The position numbers and the translations under genes were made by a program. From positions 62,001 through 126,000 of the forward strand of contig JALHMT010000009.1 in the NCBI GenBank assembly GCA_022843905.1: a stretch of DNA of 64,000 nucleotides, read 5' to 3'. Below the pieces are notes generated by a model that made no database searches, was not told where the DNA came from, and saw only the letters and a list, made by a program, of their open reading frames with translations. Positions 18,578-30,143 of the stretch are shown here, one piece after another. The stretch is from Rubrivivax sp. Lineage in GTDB: Bacteria > Pseudomonadota > Gammaproteobacteria > Burkholderiales > Burkholderiaceae_C. The stretch's first letter is position 1. Every line of letters starts with the position of its first letter.

Positions 18578-19831
18578 ATGGCTGAGATCAAGAACTACAC
18601 GCTGAACTTCGGGCCGCAGCACCCGGCGGCGCACGGTGTGCTGCGCCTGGTGCTGGAACTCGACGGCGAGGTCATCCAGCGCGCCGATCCGCACATCGGC
18701 CTGCTGCACCGCGCCACCGAGAAGCTGGCCGAGCACAAGACCTTCATCCAGTCGCTGCCCTACATGGACCGTCTCGACTACGTGTCGATGATGTCCAACG
18801 AGCAGGCCTACTGCCTGGCGATCGAAAAGCTGCTGGGCGTGGACGTGCCGATGCGTGCGCAGTACATCCGCGTGATGTTCGCCGAACTGACCCGGCTGCT
18901 GAACCATCTGATGTGGCTGGGCACGCACGCGCTGGACTGCGGGGCGATGAACATGTTCATCTACTGCTTCCGGGAGCGCGAGGACATCTTCGACATGTAC
19001 GAGGCGGTGTCCGGGGCACGCATGCACGCCGCGTACTTCCGGCCCGGCGGCGTCTACCGCGATCTGCCCGAGCGGATGCCGCAATACCAGACCAGCCGCG
19101 TGCGCAGCCAGAAGGTGATGGACCAGCTGAACACGAACCGCCAGGGTTCGTTGCTGGACTTCATCGACGACTTCTGCCGCCGCTTCCCGGCCAACGTCGA
19201 CGACTACGAGACGCTGCTGACCGACAACCGGATCTGGAAGCAGCGCACCGTGGGCATCGGCGTGGTCACCCCGGAACGTGCGCTGAACCTGGGCTTCAGC
19301 GGCCCCATGCTGCGCGGCTCCGGCATCGCCTGGGACCTGCGAAAGAAGCAGCCCTACGACGTCTACGACAGGATGGACTTCGACATTCCTGTGGGCACCA
19401 ACGGTGACACCTACGACCGCTACCTGGTCCGTATCCAGGAGATGCGCGAGTCCAACCGCATCATCCAGCAGTGCGTGGCCTGGCTGCGCAGCAACCCCGG
19501 CCCGGTGATCACCGGCAACCACAAGGTGGCCCCGCCGTCGCGCGTGGAGATGAAGTCGAGCATGGAGGAACTGATCCATCACTTCAAGCTCTTCACCGAA
19601 GGTTTCCACGTGCCCGAGGGCGAGGCCTACGCCGCCGTGGAGCACCCCAAGGGAGAGTTCGGCATCTACCTGGTGAGCGACGGTGCCAACAAGCCCTACC
19701 GGCTGAAGATCCGCCCGCCGGGCTTTGCGCACCTGGCCGCGCTGGACGAGATGGCGCGTGGCCACATGCTGGCCGATGCGGTGGCGATCATCGGCACCAT
19801 GGACATCGTGTTCGGCGAGATCGACAGATGA
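18578..19831 (+). CDS. nuoD: NADH-quinone oxidoreductase subunit D
   Basis: This 417-residue 49-kDa subunit starts [31 protein letters not shown], with the quinone-site histidine motif. It ends with the conserved [12 protein letters not shown]. It forms the quinone-binding cavity with NuoB. The ATG at 18578 is fixed by homology at the N-terminus; the upstream 17-residue extension is translated repeat DNA. Translation initiation probably depends on the G9 tract of the repeat. Its TGA overlaps the nuoE ATG (ATGA). Confidence 0.97.
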   Translation: MAEIKNYTLNFGPQHPAAHGVLRLVLELDGEVIQRADPHIGLLHRATEKLAEHKTFIQSLPYMDRLDYVSMMSNEQAYCLAIEKLLGVDVPMRAQYIRVMFAELTRLLNHLMWLGTHALDCGAMNMFIYCFREREDIFDMYEAVSGARMHAAYFRPGGVYRDLPERMPQYQTSRVRSQKVMDQLNTNRQGSLLDFIDDFCRRFPANVDDYETLLTDNRIWKQRTVGIGVVTPERALNLGFSGPMLRGSGIAWDLRKKQPYDVYDRMDFDIPVGTNGDTYDRYLVRIQEMRESNRIIQQCVAWLRSNPGPVITGNHKVAPPSRVEMKSSMEELIHHFKLFTEGFHVPEGEAYAAVEHPKGEFGIYLVSDGANKPYRLKIRPPGFAHLAALDEMARGHMLADAVAIIGTMDIVFGEIDR

Positions 19832-20313
19832 AATTCAGTGATCAAACACTGGCGCGATTCGCCAGCGAAGTCGCCAAGTACCCGGCCGACCAGAAGCCCT
19901 CGGCGGTGATGGCCTGTCTGGCCATCGTGCAGCACGAGCAGGGCCACGTGTCGCCCGACGCCGAGAGCGGCATCGCTGACTATCTCGGCATGCCGCCCAT
20001 CGCCGTGCACGAGGTGACGACCTTCTACAACATGTACAACCAGCAGGCGCTGGGCAAGTACAAGCTCAACGTCTGCACCAACCTGCCGTGCCAACTGCGC
20101 GACGGCGAGAAGGCGCTGCAGCACCTGTGCAGGACGCTCGGCGTCGAGCCCTACGGCACCACCGCCGACGGCGTCTTCACCGTGCAGCCCAGCGAGTGCC
20201 TGGGCGCCTGTGCCGATGCGCCGGTGATGCTGGTGAACGACCGCCAGATGCTCAGCTTCATGAGTGCAGAGCGGCTCGATGAACTGCTTCAGACCTTGAA
20301 GGCCCAGAGGTGA
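19828..20313 (+). CDS. nuoE: NADH-quinone oxidoreductase subunit E
   Basis: This 161-residue thioredoxin-fold subunit has the N1a [2Fe-2S] ligands in CTNLPC and ECLGAC. It pairs with NuoF in the NADH dehydrogenase module. It overlaps nuoD by four bases, indicating coupled translation. Confidence 0.97.
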   Translation: MKFSDQTLARFASEVAKYPADQKPSAVMACLAIVQHEQGHVSPDAESGIADYLGMPPIAVHEVTTFYNMYNQQALGKYKLNVCTNLPCQLRDGEKALQHLCRTLGVEPYGTTADGVFTVQPSECLGACADAPVMLVNDRQMLSFMSAERLDELLQTLKAQR

Positions 20314-20316
20314 TCG

Positions 20317-21669
20317 ATGCTTGATCTGTCGAAGTTCCAGGCCAAGGGCAGCGAGACCTGCTTTCACGGCCGCCACCTCAACCCGCAGATCTATGCCGGT
20401 CTCGACGGCAGGAACTGGGGCTTGAAGGACTACGTCGCTCGCGGCGGCTATTCGGCACTGAAGAAGATCCTGGGTGTGGATCAGGCCGAAGGGGCCGGCG
20501 CCATGACGCCCGACCAGGTCATTGCCGAGGTCAAACTCTCCGCGTTGCGCGGCCGTGGCGGTGCCGGCTTCCCGACCGGCCTGAAGTGGAGCTTCATGCC
20601 GCGCCAGTTCCCCGGTCCGAAGTACCTGGTGTGCAACAGCGATGAAGGCGAGCCGGGCACCTGCAAGGATCGCGACATCCTGGCCTACAACCCGCACATC
20701 GTCATCGAAGGCATGGCCATTGCTGCCTACGCGATGGGCATCCGCACCGGCTACAACTACATCCACGGCGAGATCTTCGAGGTGTACGAGCGCTTCGAGC
20801 AAGCCCTGCGCGAGGCGCGCGACGCCGGCTTTCTGGGCGACAACATCCTGGGCTCGACCCACAGCTTCCAGCTGCACGCCTTCCACGGTTTCGGCGCCTA
20901 CATTTGCGGCGAAGAGACGGCGTTGCTGGAATCTCTCGAGGGCAAGAAGGGCCAGCCGCGCTTCAAGCCGCCGTTCCCGGCCAGCTTCGGCCTGTACGGC
21001 AAGCCGACCACCATCAACAACACCGAGACCTTCGCGGCGGTGCCCTGGATCATCAACAACGGTGGCCAGGCCTACCTGGAATGCGGCAAGCCGAACAACG
21101 GCGGCACCAAGATCTTCTCGGTGGTCGGAGACGTCGAGAACCCCGGCAACTTCGAGATTCCGATGGGCACGCCGTTCTCCAAACTGCTCGAGCTGGCCGG
21201 CGGCGTGCGCCGCGGCCGAACGCTGAAGGCGGTGATTCCCGGAGGTTCCTCTGCTCCTGTGCTGCCGGCCAAAACGATGATGGACATCACGATGGACTAC
21301 GACGCCATCGCCAAGGCCGGCTCCATGCTGGGCTCGGGTGCGGTGATCGTGATGGACGACTCCCGCTGCATGGTCAAGAGCCTGCTGCGCCTGTCCTACT
21401 TCTACCAGCACGAGAGCTGCGGCCAGTGCACGCCCTGTCGCGAAGGCACGGGCTGGCTGTGGCGCATGGTCAATCGCATCGAGCACGGGCAGGGAAAGGC
21501 CGAAGACCTGGCCTTGCTCGACTCGGTGGCTGACAACATCAAGGGCCGCACCATCTGCGCGCTGGGCGACGCCGCGGCGATGCCGGTGCAGGGGATGCTG
21601 AAGCACTTTCGCGACGAGTTCGCACACCACGTCGAGCACAAGACCTGCATGGTCCCGCAATACGTCTGA
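20317..21669 (+). CDS. nuoF: NADH-quinone oxidoreductase subunit F
   Basis: This 450-residue subunit binds NADH and FMN through [13 protein letters not shown] and [13 protein letters not shown]. It binds the N3 [4Fe-4S] cluster through [12 protein letters not shown] plus a distal cysteine in [11 protein letters not shown]. It is the electron entry point of complex I. The start lies three bases after the nuoE stop. Confidence 0.97.
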   Translation: MLDLSKFQAKGSETCFHGRHLNPQIYAGLDGRNWGLKDYVARGGYSALKKILGVDQAEGAGAMTPDQVIAEVKLSALRGRGGAGFPTGLKWSFMPRQFPGPKYLVCNSDEGEPGTCKDRDILAYNPHIVIEGMAIAAYAMGIRTGYNYIHGEIFEVYERFEQALREARDAGFLGDNILGSTHSFQLHAFHGFGAYICGEETALLESLEGKKGQPRFKPPFPASFGLYGKPTTINNTETFAAVPWIINNGGQAYLECGKPNNGGTKIFSVVGDVENPGNFEIPMGTPFSKLLELAGGVRRGRTLKAVIPGGSSAPVLPAKTMMDITMDYDAIAKAGSMLGSGAVIVMDDSRCMVKSLLRLSYFYQHESCGQCTPCREGTGWLWRMVNRIEHGQGKAEDLALLDSVADNIKGRTICALGDAAAMPVQGMLKHFRDEFAHHVEHKTCMVPQYV

Positions 21670-21674
21670 ACAAC

Positions 21675-23999
21675 ATGATTGAGCTCGAACTCGACGGCCA
21701 GAAGGTCAGCGTCAAGGAAGGCAGCATGGTCATGCATGCGGCCGACGCCGCCGGCATCTACATCCCGCACTTCTGCTACCACAAGAAGCTGTCCATCGCG
21801 GCCAATTGCCGCATGTGCCTGGTCGAGGTCGAGAAGGCGCCCAAGCCCATGCCCGCCTGCGCCACGCCGGCCACGCAGGGCATGGTCGTGCGCACCAAGA
21901 GCGACAAGGCCCTGAAGGCGCAGCAGTCGGTGATGGAGTTCCTTCTCATCAACCACCCGCTGGACTGCCCCATCTGCGACCAGGGCGGCGAATGCCAGCT
22001 GCAGGACCTGGCGGTGGGCTATGGCGGGTCGTCTTCCCGCTACACCGAAGAGAAGCGTGTCGTGTTCCACAAGGACGTCGGCCCGCTCATCTCGATGGAG
22101 GAAATGACGCGCTGCATCCACTGCACGCGCTGCGTGCGCTTCGGCCAGGAGGTGGCCGGCGTGATGGAACTCGGCATGATCCATCGCGGCGAGCACTCCG
22201 AGATCACCACCGTGACCGGCGGCACCGTCGACTCCGAGCTGTCGGGCAACATGATCGACCTGTGCCCCGTCGGCGCGCTGACCAGCAAACCCTTCCGCTA
22301 CAGCGCCCGCACCTGGGAGCTGTCGCGCCGCAAGAGTGTCAGCCCGCACGACAGCACCGGCGCCAATCTCATCGTGCAGGTCAAGGGCGGCAAGGTCATG
22401 CGCGTCCTGCCGCTGGAGAACGCCGAGGTCAACGAGTGCTGGATCGCCGACCGCGACCGCTTCAGCTACGAAGCGTTGAACAGCGACAGCCGGCTGAAGC
22501 AGCCCATGATCAAGCAGGGCGGCCAGTGGCAGCCCGTCGACTGGAACACGGCGCTGGCCTACGTGGCCGACGGGCTCAAGCGTGTGAAGGCCGAGTTCGG
22601 CGCCGCCGGCATCGGCGCCATCGGCAGTGGCACGAGCACGGTGGAGGAACTGCATCTGCTGTCCCGTCTGGTGCGCGGCCTGGGCAGCGACAACGTCGAT
22701 CACCGTACGCGCCACGCCGACTTCGGCAACACAGCCGAGCCCGGTCACGCCCGCTGGCTGGGGACCAGCATCGCGTCGCTGTCCGACGTGCAGCGGGCTC
22801 TCGTCATCGGCTCGTTCCTGCGCAAGGACCACCCGCTCTTTGCACTGCGCCTGCGGCATGCGGCGCGTCGCGGCGCCAGGATCCACAGCCTGGGTGCGCT
22901 TCAAGACGATTGGCTGATGCCGATGGGAACGCGGCTGGTCGCCGCACCTTCGGCCTGGCCGGCCCTGCTGGCCGAGGTTGCGGCCGCCATTGCGGCGGCG
23001 CAGGGTGTGGCGGCGCCGGTCGACGTCCAGCCTGGTGAAGCGGCCGAGGCCGTGGCGCGCTCCCTGCTCTCGGGAGAGCACAAGGCCGTGCTGCTGGGCA
23101 ACGCTGCGGCACAGCACCCTCAGGCCTCGGCATTGCTCGCACTGGCGCAGTGGATCGCAGCGGCCACCGGTGCCAGCTGCGGCTACCTCGGCGACAGCGG
23201 CAATGGCGTGGGCGCACAGCTCGTCGGCGCGATGCCTCGCGAGGGCGGCCTGAACGCCGGCCAGATGCTGTCGCAACCCATGAAGGCGCTGCTGCTGCTG
23301 AATACCGAACCCGTGCTCGACGCCGCCGACGCCGCGGCTGCGAAGCAGTCCCTGGCCGGTTCGGGGCTGGTGGTGGCGCTCACCGCCTTCCGCGACGCCG
23401 CGGTCGACAACGCCGACGTCTTGCTGCCGATCGCTGCCTTCACCGAGACCGCGGGCAGTTTCGTCAATGCCGAGGGGCGGCTGCAGGCCTTCCACGGCGT
23501 CGTCAAGCCCTTGGGCGAGGCGCGACCGGCCTGGAAGGTGCTGCGCGTGCTGGGCAACCTGCTGGGCCTGTCGGGCTTCGAGTTCGAGACCGTCGAGGAA
23601 GTGCGTGCGGAAGCGCTGGGCGACGTGTCCACGCTGGCGCAGCGGCTGGACAACCGTTCGAGCCAGGCCGCGGTCACGCTGCCGGCCCGCGACGCCGGTC
23701 TGCAGCGCGTGGCCGACGTCCCCATCTATGCCACCGACATGATGGTGCGGCGCGCGGCGCCCTTGCAGCTGACCGCCGATGCCCGTCCTCCCGTGGTGTC
23801 GGTGTCGTCGGCGCTGGCGCAGCAACTGAAGCTGGACAGCGGCGGCAGGGTGCTGGTGGCCCAGGGCCAGGCGGCCGTCGTGCTGCCGGTGGAGGTCGAT
23901 GATTCTCTGGCGGCGAACGCCGTGCGCGTACCGGCTGGTCACCCCGCCACCGCCGCGCTCGGAGCGATGTTCGGCGCGATCACCGTCGAAAGGGCCTGA
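21675..23999 (+). CDS. nuoG: NADH-quinone oxidoreductase subunit G
   Basis: This 774-residue subunit has the N1b [2Fe-2S] cysteines in [15 protein letters not shown]. The [18 protein letters not shown] motif follows for N5, and [13 protein letters not shown] starts the N4 set. The C-terminal two-thirds is a molybdopterin-oxidoreductase-like scaffold. It begins five bases after nuoF and ends two bases before nuoH. Confidence 0.96.
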   Translation: MIELELDGQKVSVKEGSMVMHAADAAGIYIPHFCYHKKLSIAANCRMCLVEVEKAPKPMPACATPATQGMVVRTKSDKALKAQQSVMEFLLINHPLDCPICDQGGECQLQDLAVGYGGSSSRYTEEKRVVFHKDVGPLISMEEMTRCIHCTRCVRFGQEVAGVMELGMIHRGEHSEITTVTGGTVDSELSGNMIDLCPVGALTSKPFRYSARTWELSRRKSVSPHDSTGANLIVQVKGGKVMRVLPLENAEVNECWIADRDRFSYEALNSDSRLKQPMIKQGGQWQPVDWNTALAYVADGLKRVKAEFGAAGIGAIGSGTSTVEELHLLSRLVRGLGSDNVDHRTRHADFGNTAEPGHARWLGTSIASLSDVQRALVIGSFLRKDHPLFALRLRHAARRGARIHSLGALQDDWLMPMGTRLVAAPSAWPALLAEVAAAIAAAQGVAAPVDVQPGEAAEAVARSLLSGEHKAVLLGNAAAQHPQASALLALAQWIAAATGASCGYLGDSGNGVGAQLVGAMPREGGLNAGQMLSQPMKALLLLNTEPVLDAADAAAAKQSLAGSGLVVALTAFRDAAVDNADVLLPIAAFTETAGSFVNAEGRLQAFHGVVKPLGEARPAWKVLRVLGNLLGLSGFEFETVEEVRAEALGDVSTLAQRLDNRSSQAAVTLPARDAGLQRVADVPIYATDMMVRRAAPLQLTADARPPVVSVSSALAQQLKLDSGGRVLVAQGQAAVVLPVEVDDSLAANAVRVPAGHPATAALGAMFGAITVERA

Positions 24000-24001
24000 G
24001 C

Positions 24002-25063
24002 ATGCTCGAGTCGCTCAACCAGTTCGGCACCTCCGCCCTCGGCCCCACGCTGTGGCTGGTGGTGTGGAGCCTGATCAAGATCGTTGCCGTCGTCGCGCCG
24101 TTGATGGCATGCGTGGCCTACCTGACGCTGTGGGAGCGCAAGGCCATCGGCTGGTCGCAGATCCGGCCCGGCCCCAACCGTGTCGGTCCCTTCGGTCTGC
24201 TGACGCCGATTGCCGATGCGGTGAAGCTGATCTTCAAGGAGATCATCCGTCCGACCGCTGCCAGCAAGGGCCTGTTCTTCCTCGGCCCCATCATGACCAT
24301 CATGCCGGCGCTGGCGGCCTGGGCGGTGATTCCCTTCGGTCCCGACGTCGCGCTGGCCAACATCAATGCCGGCCTGCTGTTCCTGATGGCCATCACCTCG
24401 CTGGAGGTCTACGGCGTCATCATCGCCGGCTGGGCATCGAACTCGAAGTACGCCTTCCTGGGCGCGCTGCGCGCCTCGGCGCAGATGGTCAGCTACGAGA
24501 TCGCGATGGGCTTCTGTCTCGTCGTCGTGCTGATGGTCTCGGGCACCATGAACCTGTCGGCCATCGTGATGCAACAGGGCGAGGGCATGTTCGCCGACAT
24601 GGGTGCCGGCGTGCTGTCCTGGAACTGGCTGCCCTTGCTGCCGATCTTCGTCGTCTTCTTCATCGCCGGGCTGGCCGAGACCAACCGCCACCCCTTCGAC
24701 GTGGTGGAAGGCGAATCGGAGATCGTCGCCGGTCACATGATCGAGTACTCGGGCATGTCGTTCGCGATGTTCTTCCTGGCCGAGTACGCCAACATGATCC
24801 TCGTCTCGACGATGACCGTGTTGCTGTTCCTCGGCGGCTGGCTGCCGCCCTTCGAGTTCCTGTCCTTCATCCCGGGCTGGATCTGGCTGGCCATCAAGGT
24901 CTTCGTGGTCGCCACGATGTTCCTGTGGGTTCGCGCCACCTTCCCGCGCTTCCGCTACGACCAGATCATGCGTCTGGGCTGGAAGATCTTCATTCCCGTG
25001 ACGCTGGTCTGGCTGGTCGTTGTCGGCCTGTGGATCCAGTCGCCGTTCGATATCTGGAAGTGA
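24002..25063 (+). CDS. nuoH: NADH-quinone oxidoreductase subunit H
   Basis: This 353-residue membrane subunit has about eight helices. Conserved segments include [32 protein letters not shown] and [19 protein letters not shown], the acidic loop of the quinone chamber. It links the peripheral arm to the proton-pumping arm. Confidence 0.97.
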   Translation: MLESLNQFGTSALGPTLWLVVWSLIKIVAVVAPLMACVAYLTLWERKAIGWSQIRPGPNRVGPFGLLTPIADAVKLIFKEIIRPTAASKGLFFLGPIMTIMPALAAWAVIPFGPDVALANINAGLLFLMAITSLEVYGVIIAGWASNSKYAFLGALRASAQMVSYEIAMGFCLVVVLMVSGTMNLSAIVMQQGEGMFADMGAGVLSWNWLPLLPIFVVFFIAGLAETNRHPFDVVEGESEIVAGHMIEYSGMSFAMFFLAEYANMILVSTMTVLLFLGGWLPPFEFLSFIPGWIWLAIKVFVVATMFLWVRATFPRFRYDQIMRLGWKIFIPVTLVWLVVVGLWIQSPFDIWK

Positions 25064-25077
25064 AGGAGCCGCGCACC

Positions 25078-25575
25078 ATGTCGACCCTCACCGCCGTCAA
25101 GGACCTGCTCTCGAGCTTCATGCTCACCGAGCTGTTCAAGGGCATGGCCATCACCGGCCGCCATTTCCTGTCGCGCAACATCACGGTGCAGTTCCCGGAA
25201 GAGAAGACGCCGCTGTCGCCGCGCTTCCGCGGGCTGCACGCGCTGCGCCGCTACGAGAACGGCGAGGAGCGCTGCATCGCCTGCAAGCTCTGCGAGGCCG
25301 TGTGTCCGGCGCTGGCCATCACCATCGAGTCGGAGGTCCGCGACGACGGCTCCCGCCGCACCACGCGCTACGACATCGACCTCACCAAGTGCATCTTCTG
25401 CGGCTTCTGCGAAGAGAGCTGTCCGGTCGACTCCATCGTCGAGACGCACATCCTGGAGTACCACGGTGAGAAGCGCGGCGACTTGTACTTCACGAAGGAC
25501 ATGCTGCTCGCGGTGGGCGATCGATACGAGAAGGACATCGCGGCCAACCGGGAGGCGGACGCGCGCTACCGCTGA
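25078..25575 (+). CDS. nuoI: NADH-quinone oxidoreductase subunit I
   Basis: This 165-residue ferredoxin-like subunit has two [4Fe-4S] motifs, [12 protein letters not shown] and [12 protein letters not shown], for clusters N6a and N6b. The ATG at 25078 follows GAAGGAG. The long track ORF from 23899 is out-of-frame read-through of nuoG/nuoH and is ignored. Confidence 0.97.
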   Translation: MSTLTAVKDLLSSFMLTELFKGMAITGRHFLSRNITVQFPEEKTPLSPRFRGLHALRRYENGEERCIACKLCEAVCPALAITIESEVRDDGSRRTTRYDIDLTKCIFCGFCEESCPVDSIVETHILEYHGEKRGDLYFTKDMLLAVGDRYEKDIAANREADARYR

Positions 25576-25635
25576 CGGCGGCGGCTCCGTCGCAGAGGCC
25601 GCAGGGGCCCGGGCGACGACAGCACGACAACACAC

Positions 25636-26265
25636 ATGAACACGATCACCGCCCTTTTCTACCTCTTCGCGGCCGTGCTGCTGTTCGCCTCGTTCAAGGT
25701 GATCACGGCACGCAGCACCGTGCATGCAGCGCTGTACCTGGTGCTGGCCTTCTTCAACGCGGCCTGCGTCTGGATGCTGCTGCGCGCCGAGTTCCTGGCC
25801 ATTGCGCTGGTGCTGGTGTACGTGGGCGCGGTCATGGTGCTGTTCCTCTTCGTCGTGATGATGCTCGACATCAACAGCGACAGCTTCCGTGAGGGTTTCT
25901 GGAAGCACTTTCCGCTGGCGGGTTTCATCGGCGTGCTCATCGCGCTTGAAATGGCGCTGGTGCTGATGCAGGGCCACCGGCAGACCGAGGCCGTGCCCAT
26001 CAGCGCTGCTGCGCTGCAGATGGGCAACACCAAGGTGCTTGGCATCGAGATCTACACCAAGTACGCCTACCCGGTGCAACTGGCCGCGGCGCTGCTGCTG
26101 GTGGCCATCATCGCGGCCATCGCGCTCACGCTGCGCCGCCGCAAGGACAGCAAGCACATGGACGCCAGCGAGCAGGTGAAGGTCAAGAAGGCCGACCGCG
26201 TGCGCATCATCAAGATGCCGCCTGTCGTCGAAGCCCCGGCCACCAAGGAGGGCCCCAACACATGA
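25636..26265 (+). CDS. nuoJ: NADH-quinone oxidoreductase subunit J
   Basis: This 209-residue membrane subunit has five predicted helices, including the conserved [26 protein letters not shown] segment of the E-channel. The C-terminus is extended and rich in lysine and arginine. Its stop overlaps the nuoK ATG. Confidence 0.95.
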   Translation: MNTITALFYLFAAVLLFASFKVITARSTVHAALYLVLAFFNAACVWMLLRAEFLAIALVLVYVGAVMVLFLFVVMMLDINSDSFREGFWKHFPLAGFIGVLIALEMALVLMQGHRQTEAVPISAAALQMGNTKVLGIEIYTKYAYPVQLAAALLLVAIIAAIALTLRRRKDSKHMDASEQVKVKKADRVRIIKMPPVVEAPATKEGPNT

Positions 26266-26579
26266 CTCTCGGCGCTCTCACGCTCGGGCACTACCTGTCC
26301 CTGGGCGGCATGCTCTTCGCGATGTCGGTGGTGGGGATCTTCCTCAACCGGCGCAATCTCATCGTGCTGCTGATGGCCATCGAACTGATGCTGCTGGCCG
26401 TCAACCTCAACTTCGTCGCCTTTTCCTACTATCTGGGGGACATGGCCGGGCAGGTGTTCGTGTTCTTCATCCTCACCGTGGCGGCCGCCGAGTCGGCCAT
26501 CGGCCTGGCGATCCTCGTCGTGCTGTTCCGAAACCGGGCGTCGATCAACGTCGAAGAGCTCGACGAGCTCAAGGGCTGA
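26262..26579 (+). CDS. nuoK: NADH-quinone oxidoreductase subunit K
   Basis: This 105-residue subunit has three helices and the essential membrane glutamates in [17 protein letters not shown] and [17 protein letters not shown]. It contributes to proton translocation. It overlaps nuoJ by four bases and precedes nuoL by three. Confidence 0.96.
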   Translation: MTLGALTLGHYLSLGGMLFAMSVVGIFLNRRNLIVLLMAIELMLLAVNLNFVAFSYYLGDMAGQVFVFFILTVAAAESAIGLAILVVLFRNRASINVEELDELKG

Positions 26580-26582
26580 AGC

Positions 26583-28613
26583 ATGGCTTCCACGATTTCC
26601 CAAGGTCTGCTGCTCACCGCGGCGCTCGCGCCGCTGGTCGGTGCGATGGTGGCCGGCCTGGCCGGTCGCCAGGTCGGCCGGCGCGGTGCGCACACCGTCA
26701 CCATCCTCGGCGTGCTGGTGTCCTTCATCTGCTCGACGGTGGTGCTCAAGGCGGTGGCACTGGACGGCGCACGATTCAACGAGACCATCTACGAGTGGAT
26801 GGTCATCGGCGGCCTGAAGATGGAGGTCGGCTTCCTCATCGACGGCCTTTCGGCCATGATGATGTGCGTGGTGACCTTCGTGTCGCTGATGGTCCACGTC
26901 TACACCATCGGCTACATGGAGGAGGATCCGGGCTACCAGCGCTTCTTCTCCTACATCTCGCTGTTCACCTTCAGCATGCTGATGCTGGTGATGAGCAACA
27001 ACTTCCTGCAGCTGTTCTTCGGCTGGGAGGCGGTGGGCCTGGTGTCCTACCTGCTGATCGGCTTCTGGTTCAAGCGACCCACGGCGGTGTTCGCCAACAT
27101 GAAGGCCTTCCTGGTCAACCGCGTGGGCGACTTCGGCTTCATCCTGGGCATCGGCCTGCTGCTGGCGTACACCGGCACGCTGAACTACGGCGAGACCTTC
27201 GCCAAGGCCGGCGAGCTGTCGAAGCTGAGCTTCCCCGGCACCGACTGGATGCTCATCACGGTGGCCTGCATCTGCCTGTTCATCGGCGCCATGGGCAAGA
27301 GCGCGCAGGTGCCTCTGCATGTGTGGCTGCCCGACTCGATGGAAGGCCCGACACCGATCTCGGCGCTGATCCACGCCGCCACGATGGTGACGGCCGGCAT
27401 CTTCATGGTGGCACGCATGTCGCCTCTGTTCGAGCTCAGCGACACGGCACTCAGCTTCGTGCTCATCATCGGCGCCATCACCGCGCTGTTCATGGGTTTC
27501 CTGGGCATCATCCAGAACGACATCAAGCGCGTGGTGGCGTATTCCACGCTCAGCCAGCTCGGCTACATGACGGTGGCACTGGGCGTGTCGGCCTACTCGG
27601 TGGCGGTGTTCCACCTGATGACGCACGCCTTCTTCAAGGCCCTGCTGTTCCTCGCGGCAGGCTCGGTGATCATGGGCATGCACCATGACCAGGACATCCG
27701 CAACATGGGCGGGCTGCGCAAGTACATGCCCATCACCTGGCTGACGGCGCTGCTGGGCTCGCTGGCGCTCATCGGCACGCCGCTGTTCTCGGGCTTCTAC
27801 TCCAAGGACAGCATCATCCTGGCCGTGTACGCCAGCAACCTCCCCGGTGCGGGCTTCGCCAGCTTCGCGGTGATGGCCGGCGTGTTCGTGACGGCCTTCT
27901 ATTCCTTCCGCATGTACTTCCTCGTATTCCACGGCGAGGAGCGCTTCAGGCACAAGCCGCACCCGCCCGAGGACGACCATGCGCATGACGACCACGGTGA
28001 CCACCACCACGTGCACGTGCCGCACGAGTCGCCCTGGGTGGTCACGGCGCCGCTGCTGCTGCTGGCCGTGCCCTCGGTGGTCATCGGATTCATCACCATC
28101 GGCCCGATGCTGCACGGCGACTTCTTCAAGGACTCCATCTTCGTCGATGCCACCAAGCATCCGGCGATGAAGGACCTGACCGAAAACTTCCACGGCGCAG
28201 CCGCCATGGCCCTGCACGGCCTGCAGACCGCACCGTTCTGGCTGGCCCTGGCGGGCGTGGTGGTGGCTTGGTGGTTCTACATCAAGCAGCCCGCCGTCCC
28301 CGCGGCCATCGATGCGCGCCTGCAGCCCTTGCGCAGGCTGCTCGAGAACAAGTACTACTTCGACTGGTTCAACGAAAACGTGCTGGCCGCCGGAGCGAGG
28401 GCCGTCGGCCGCGGCCTGTGGAAGGGTGGCGACGTGGCCATCATCGACGGTGTGCTGGTCAACGGTTCCGCCCGTGCCGTTGGCCTGCTGTCGGGCTTGG
28501 CGCGTCTGCTGCAGACCGGGCACCTCTACTGGTACGCGCTGGTCATGATCCTGGGCATCTTCGGCTTCATGACCTGGCGCCTGTGGCCCTACCTCAGCAG
28601 CCTCGTCCGCTGA
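26583..28613 (+). CDS. nuoL: NADH-quinone oxidoreductase subunit L
   Basis: This 676-residue antiporter-like subunit has about 16 helices. The conserved LFFGWEAVGLVSYLLIGFW, GKSAQVPLHVWLPDSMEGPTPISALIHAATMVTAG and the long lateral-helix region at the C-terminus are visible. A histidine/aspartate-rich loop, DDHAHDDHGDHHHVHVPHE, lies near residues 463-481 and is absent from E. coli NuoL as I recall it. It is the distal proton pump. Confidence 0.96.
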   Translation: MASTISQGLLLTAALAPLVGAMVAGLAGRQVGRRGAHTVTILGVLVSFICSTVVLKAVALDGARFNETIYEWMVIGGLKMEVGFLIDGLSAMMMCVVTFVSLMVHVYTIGYMEEDPGYQRFFSYISLFTFSMLMLVMSNNFLQLFFGWEAVGLVSYLLIGFWFKRPTAVFANMKAFLVNRVGDFGFILGIGLLLAYTGTLNYGETFAKAGELSKLSFPGTDWMLITVACICLFIGAMGKSAQVPLHVWLPDSMEGPTPISALIHAATMVTAGIFMVARMSPLFELSDTALSFVLIIGAITALFMGFLGIIQNDIKRVVAYSTLSQLGYMTVALGVSAYSVAVFHLMTHAFFKALLFLAAGSVIMGMHHDQDIRNMGGLRKYMPITWLTALLGSLALIGTPLFSGFYSKDSIILAVYASNLPGAGFASFAVMAGVFVTAFYSFRMYFLVFHGEERFRHKPHPPEDDHAHDDHGDHHHVHVPHESPWVVTAPLLLLAVPSVVIGFITIGPMLHGDFFKDSIFVDATKHPAMKDLTENFHGAAAMALHGLQTAPFWLALAGVVVAWWFYIKQPAVPAAIDARLQPLRRLLENKYYFDWFNENVLAAGARAVGRGLWKGGDVAIIDGVLVNGSARAVGLLSGLARLLQTGHLYWYALVMILGIFGFMTWRLWPYLSSLVR

Positions 28614-28646
28614 GCGACGAGAAGAAGAGCAAAGAGAGCATCGAGC

Positions 28647-30122
28647 ATGGGTCTCCTGAGTATCGCGATCTGGCTGCCGATCGCATTCGGCACGCTGTTG
28701 CTGGCCGTCGGCCGCGACGAAAACGCGGGCGTGGCGCGCGCCATCGCCCTGGTGGGCGCGCTGGCCTCGCTGGCCGTCACGCTGCCGCTCATCGGCGGCT
28801 TCGACACCTCCACTGCGGCCATGCAGTTCGTCGAGAAGATCTCGTGGATCGAGCGCTTCAACGTCAACTACCACCTGGGTGTCGACGGCCTGTCGATGTG
28901 GTTCGTGCCGCTGACGGCCTTCATCACCGTCATCGTGGTGATTGCCGGCTGGCAGGTCATCACCGACCGGGTGCCCCAGTACATGGGTGCCTTCCTGATC
29001 CTCTCGGGACTGATGGTCGGCGTGTTCTCGGCGCTCGACGGCCTGCTGTTCTACGTCTTCTTCGAAGCCACCTTGATCCCGATGTACATCATCATCGGCG
29101 TCTGGGGCGGACCGCGGCGCGTCTATGCCGCCTTCAAGTTCTTCCTGTACACGCTGCTGGGCTCGCTGCTGATGCTGGTGGCGCTGGTGTACCTGTACTT
29201 CAAGTCGGGCGGCAGTTTCGACATCGTCGCCTGGCACAAGCTGCCGCTGCCGCTGTCGGCGCAGGCCTTGCTGTTCTTCGCCTTCTTCGCCGCCTTCTCG
29301 GTGAAGGTGCCGATGTGGCCGGTGCACACGTGGCTGCCCGACGCCCACGTCGAGGCGCCCACTGGCGGCTCCGTGGTGCTGGCGGCCATCATGCTGAAGC
29401 TGGGGGCCTACGGTTTCCTGCGCTTCTCGATGCCCATCGCGCCCGATGCGGCCCGGGAGTACGCCTGGGTCATGATCACGCTGAGCCTGATCGCGGTGCT
29501 CTACATCGGCGTCGTGGCCCTGGTGCAGCAGGACATGAAGAAGCTGGTGGCCTATTCGTCGATCGCGCACATGGGCTTCGTCACGCTGGGCTTCTTCATC
29601 TTCAGCGAACTGGGCGTCAGCGGCGGCCTCGTGCAGATGATCTCGCACGGCTTCGTCTCGGGTGCGATGTTCCTGTGCATCGGCGTGCTCTATGACCGCG
29701 TGCACTCGCGCGAGATCGCCTCCTATGGAGGGGTGGCCAACACCATGCCCAGGTTCACGGCGTTCGCGGTGCTGTTCGCCATGGCCAATGCCGGTTTGCC
29801 TGGCACGGCCGGTTTCGTCGGCGAATGGATGGTCATCCTGGGCGCCGTGAAGTTCAACTTCTGGATCGGAGCCCTGGCCGCCACCACGTTGATCTTCGGC
29901 GCCGCCTACACGCTGTGGATGGTCAAGCGCGTCTACTTCGGCGACGTCGCCAACGACGACGTGCGCCAGCTCACCGACATCAACGGCCGTGAATTCCTGA
30001 TGCTCGCCGTGCTGGCGATTGCCGTGCTGTGGATGGGCCTGTATCCCAAGCCCTTCACCGACGTGATGCACGTCTCGGTGACCGAGTTGCTGGCGCATGT
30101 CGCCAAGAGCAAGCTGAACTGA
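28647..30122 (+). CDS. nuoM: NADH-quinone oxidoreductase subunit M
   Basis: This 491-residue antiporter-like subunit has about 14 helices. It carries LFYVFFEATLIPMYIIIGVWGG and VPMWPVHTWLPDAHVEAPTGGSVVLAAIMLKLGAYG, with the pumping glutamate and lysines. It follows nuoL after 33 bp. Confidence 0.96.
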   Translation: MGLLSIAIWLPIAFGTLLLAVGRDENAGVARAIALVGALASLAVTLPLIGGFDTSTAAMQFVEKISWIERFNVNYHLGVDGLSMWFVPLTAFITVIVVIAGWQVITDRVPQYMGAFLILSGLMVGVFSALDGLLFYVFFEATLIPMYIIIGVWGGPRRVYAAFKFFLYTLLGSLLMLVALVYLYFKSGGSFDIVAWHKLPLPLSAQALLFFAFFAAFSVKVPMWPVHTWLPDAHVEAPTGGSVVLAAIMLKLGAYGFLRFSMPIAPDAAREYAWVMITLSLIAVLYIGVVALVQQDMKKLVAYSSIAHMGFVTLGFFIFSELGVSGGLVQMISHGFVSGAMFLCIGVLYDRVHSREIASYGGVANTMPRFTAFAVLFAMANAGLPGTAGFVGEWMVILGAVKFNFWIGALAATTLIFGAAYTLWMVKRVYFGDVANDDVRQLTDINGREFLMLAVLAIAVLWMGLYPKPFTDVMHVSVTELLAHVAKSKLN

Positions 30123-30143
30123 CGGCCAGGACGAAAGAACACC

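Noticed and set aside
21402-23942. 846-codon minus-strand ORF opposite nuoF/nuoG
   Set aside because: Antisense shadow with no recognisable domain.
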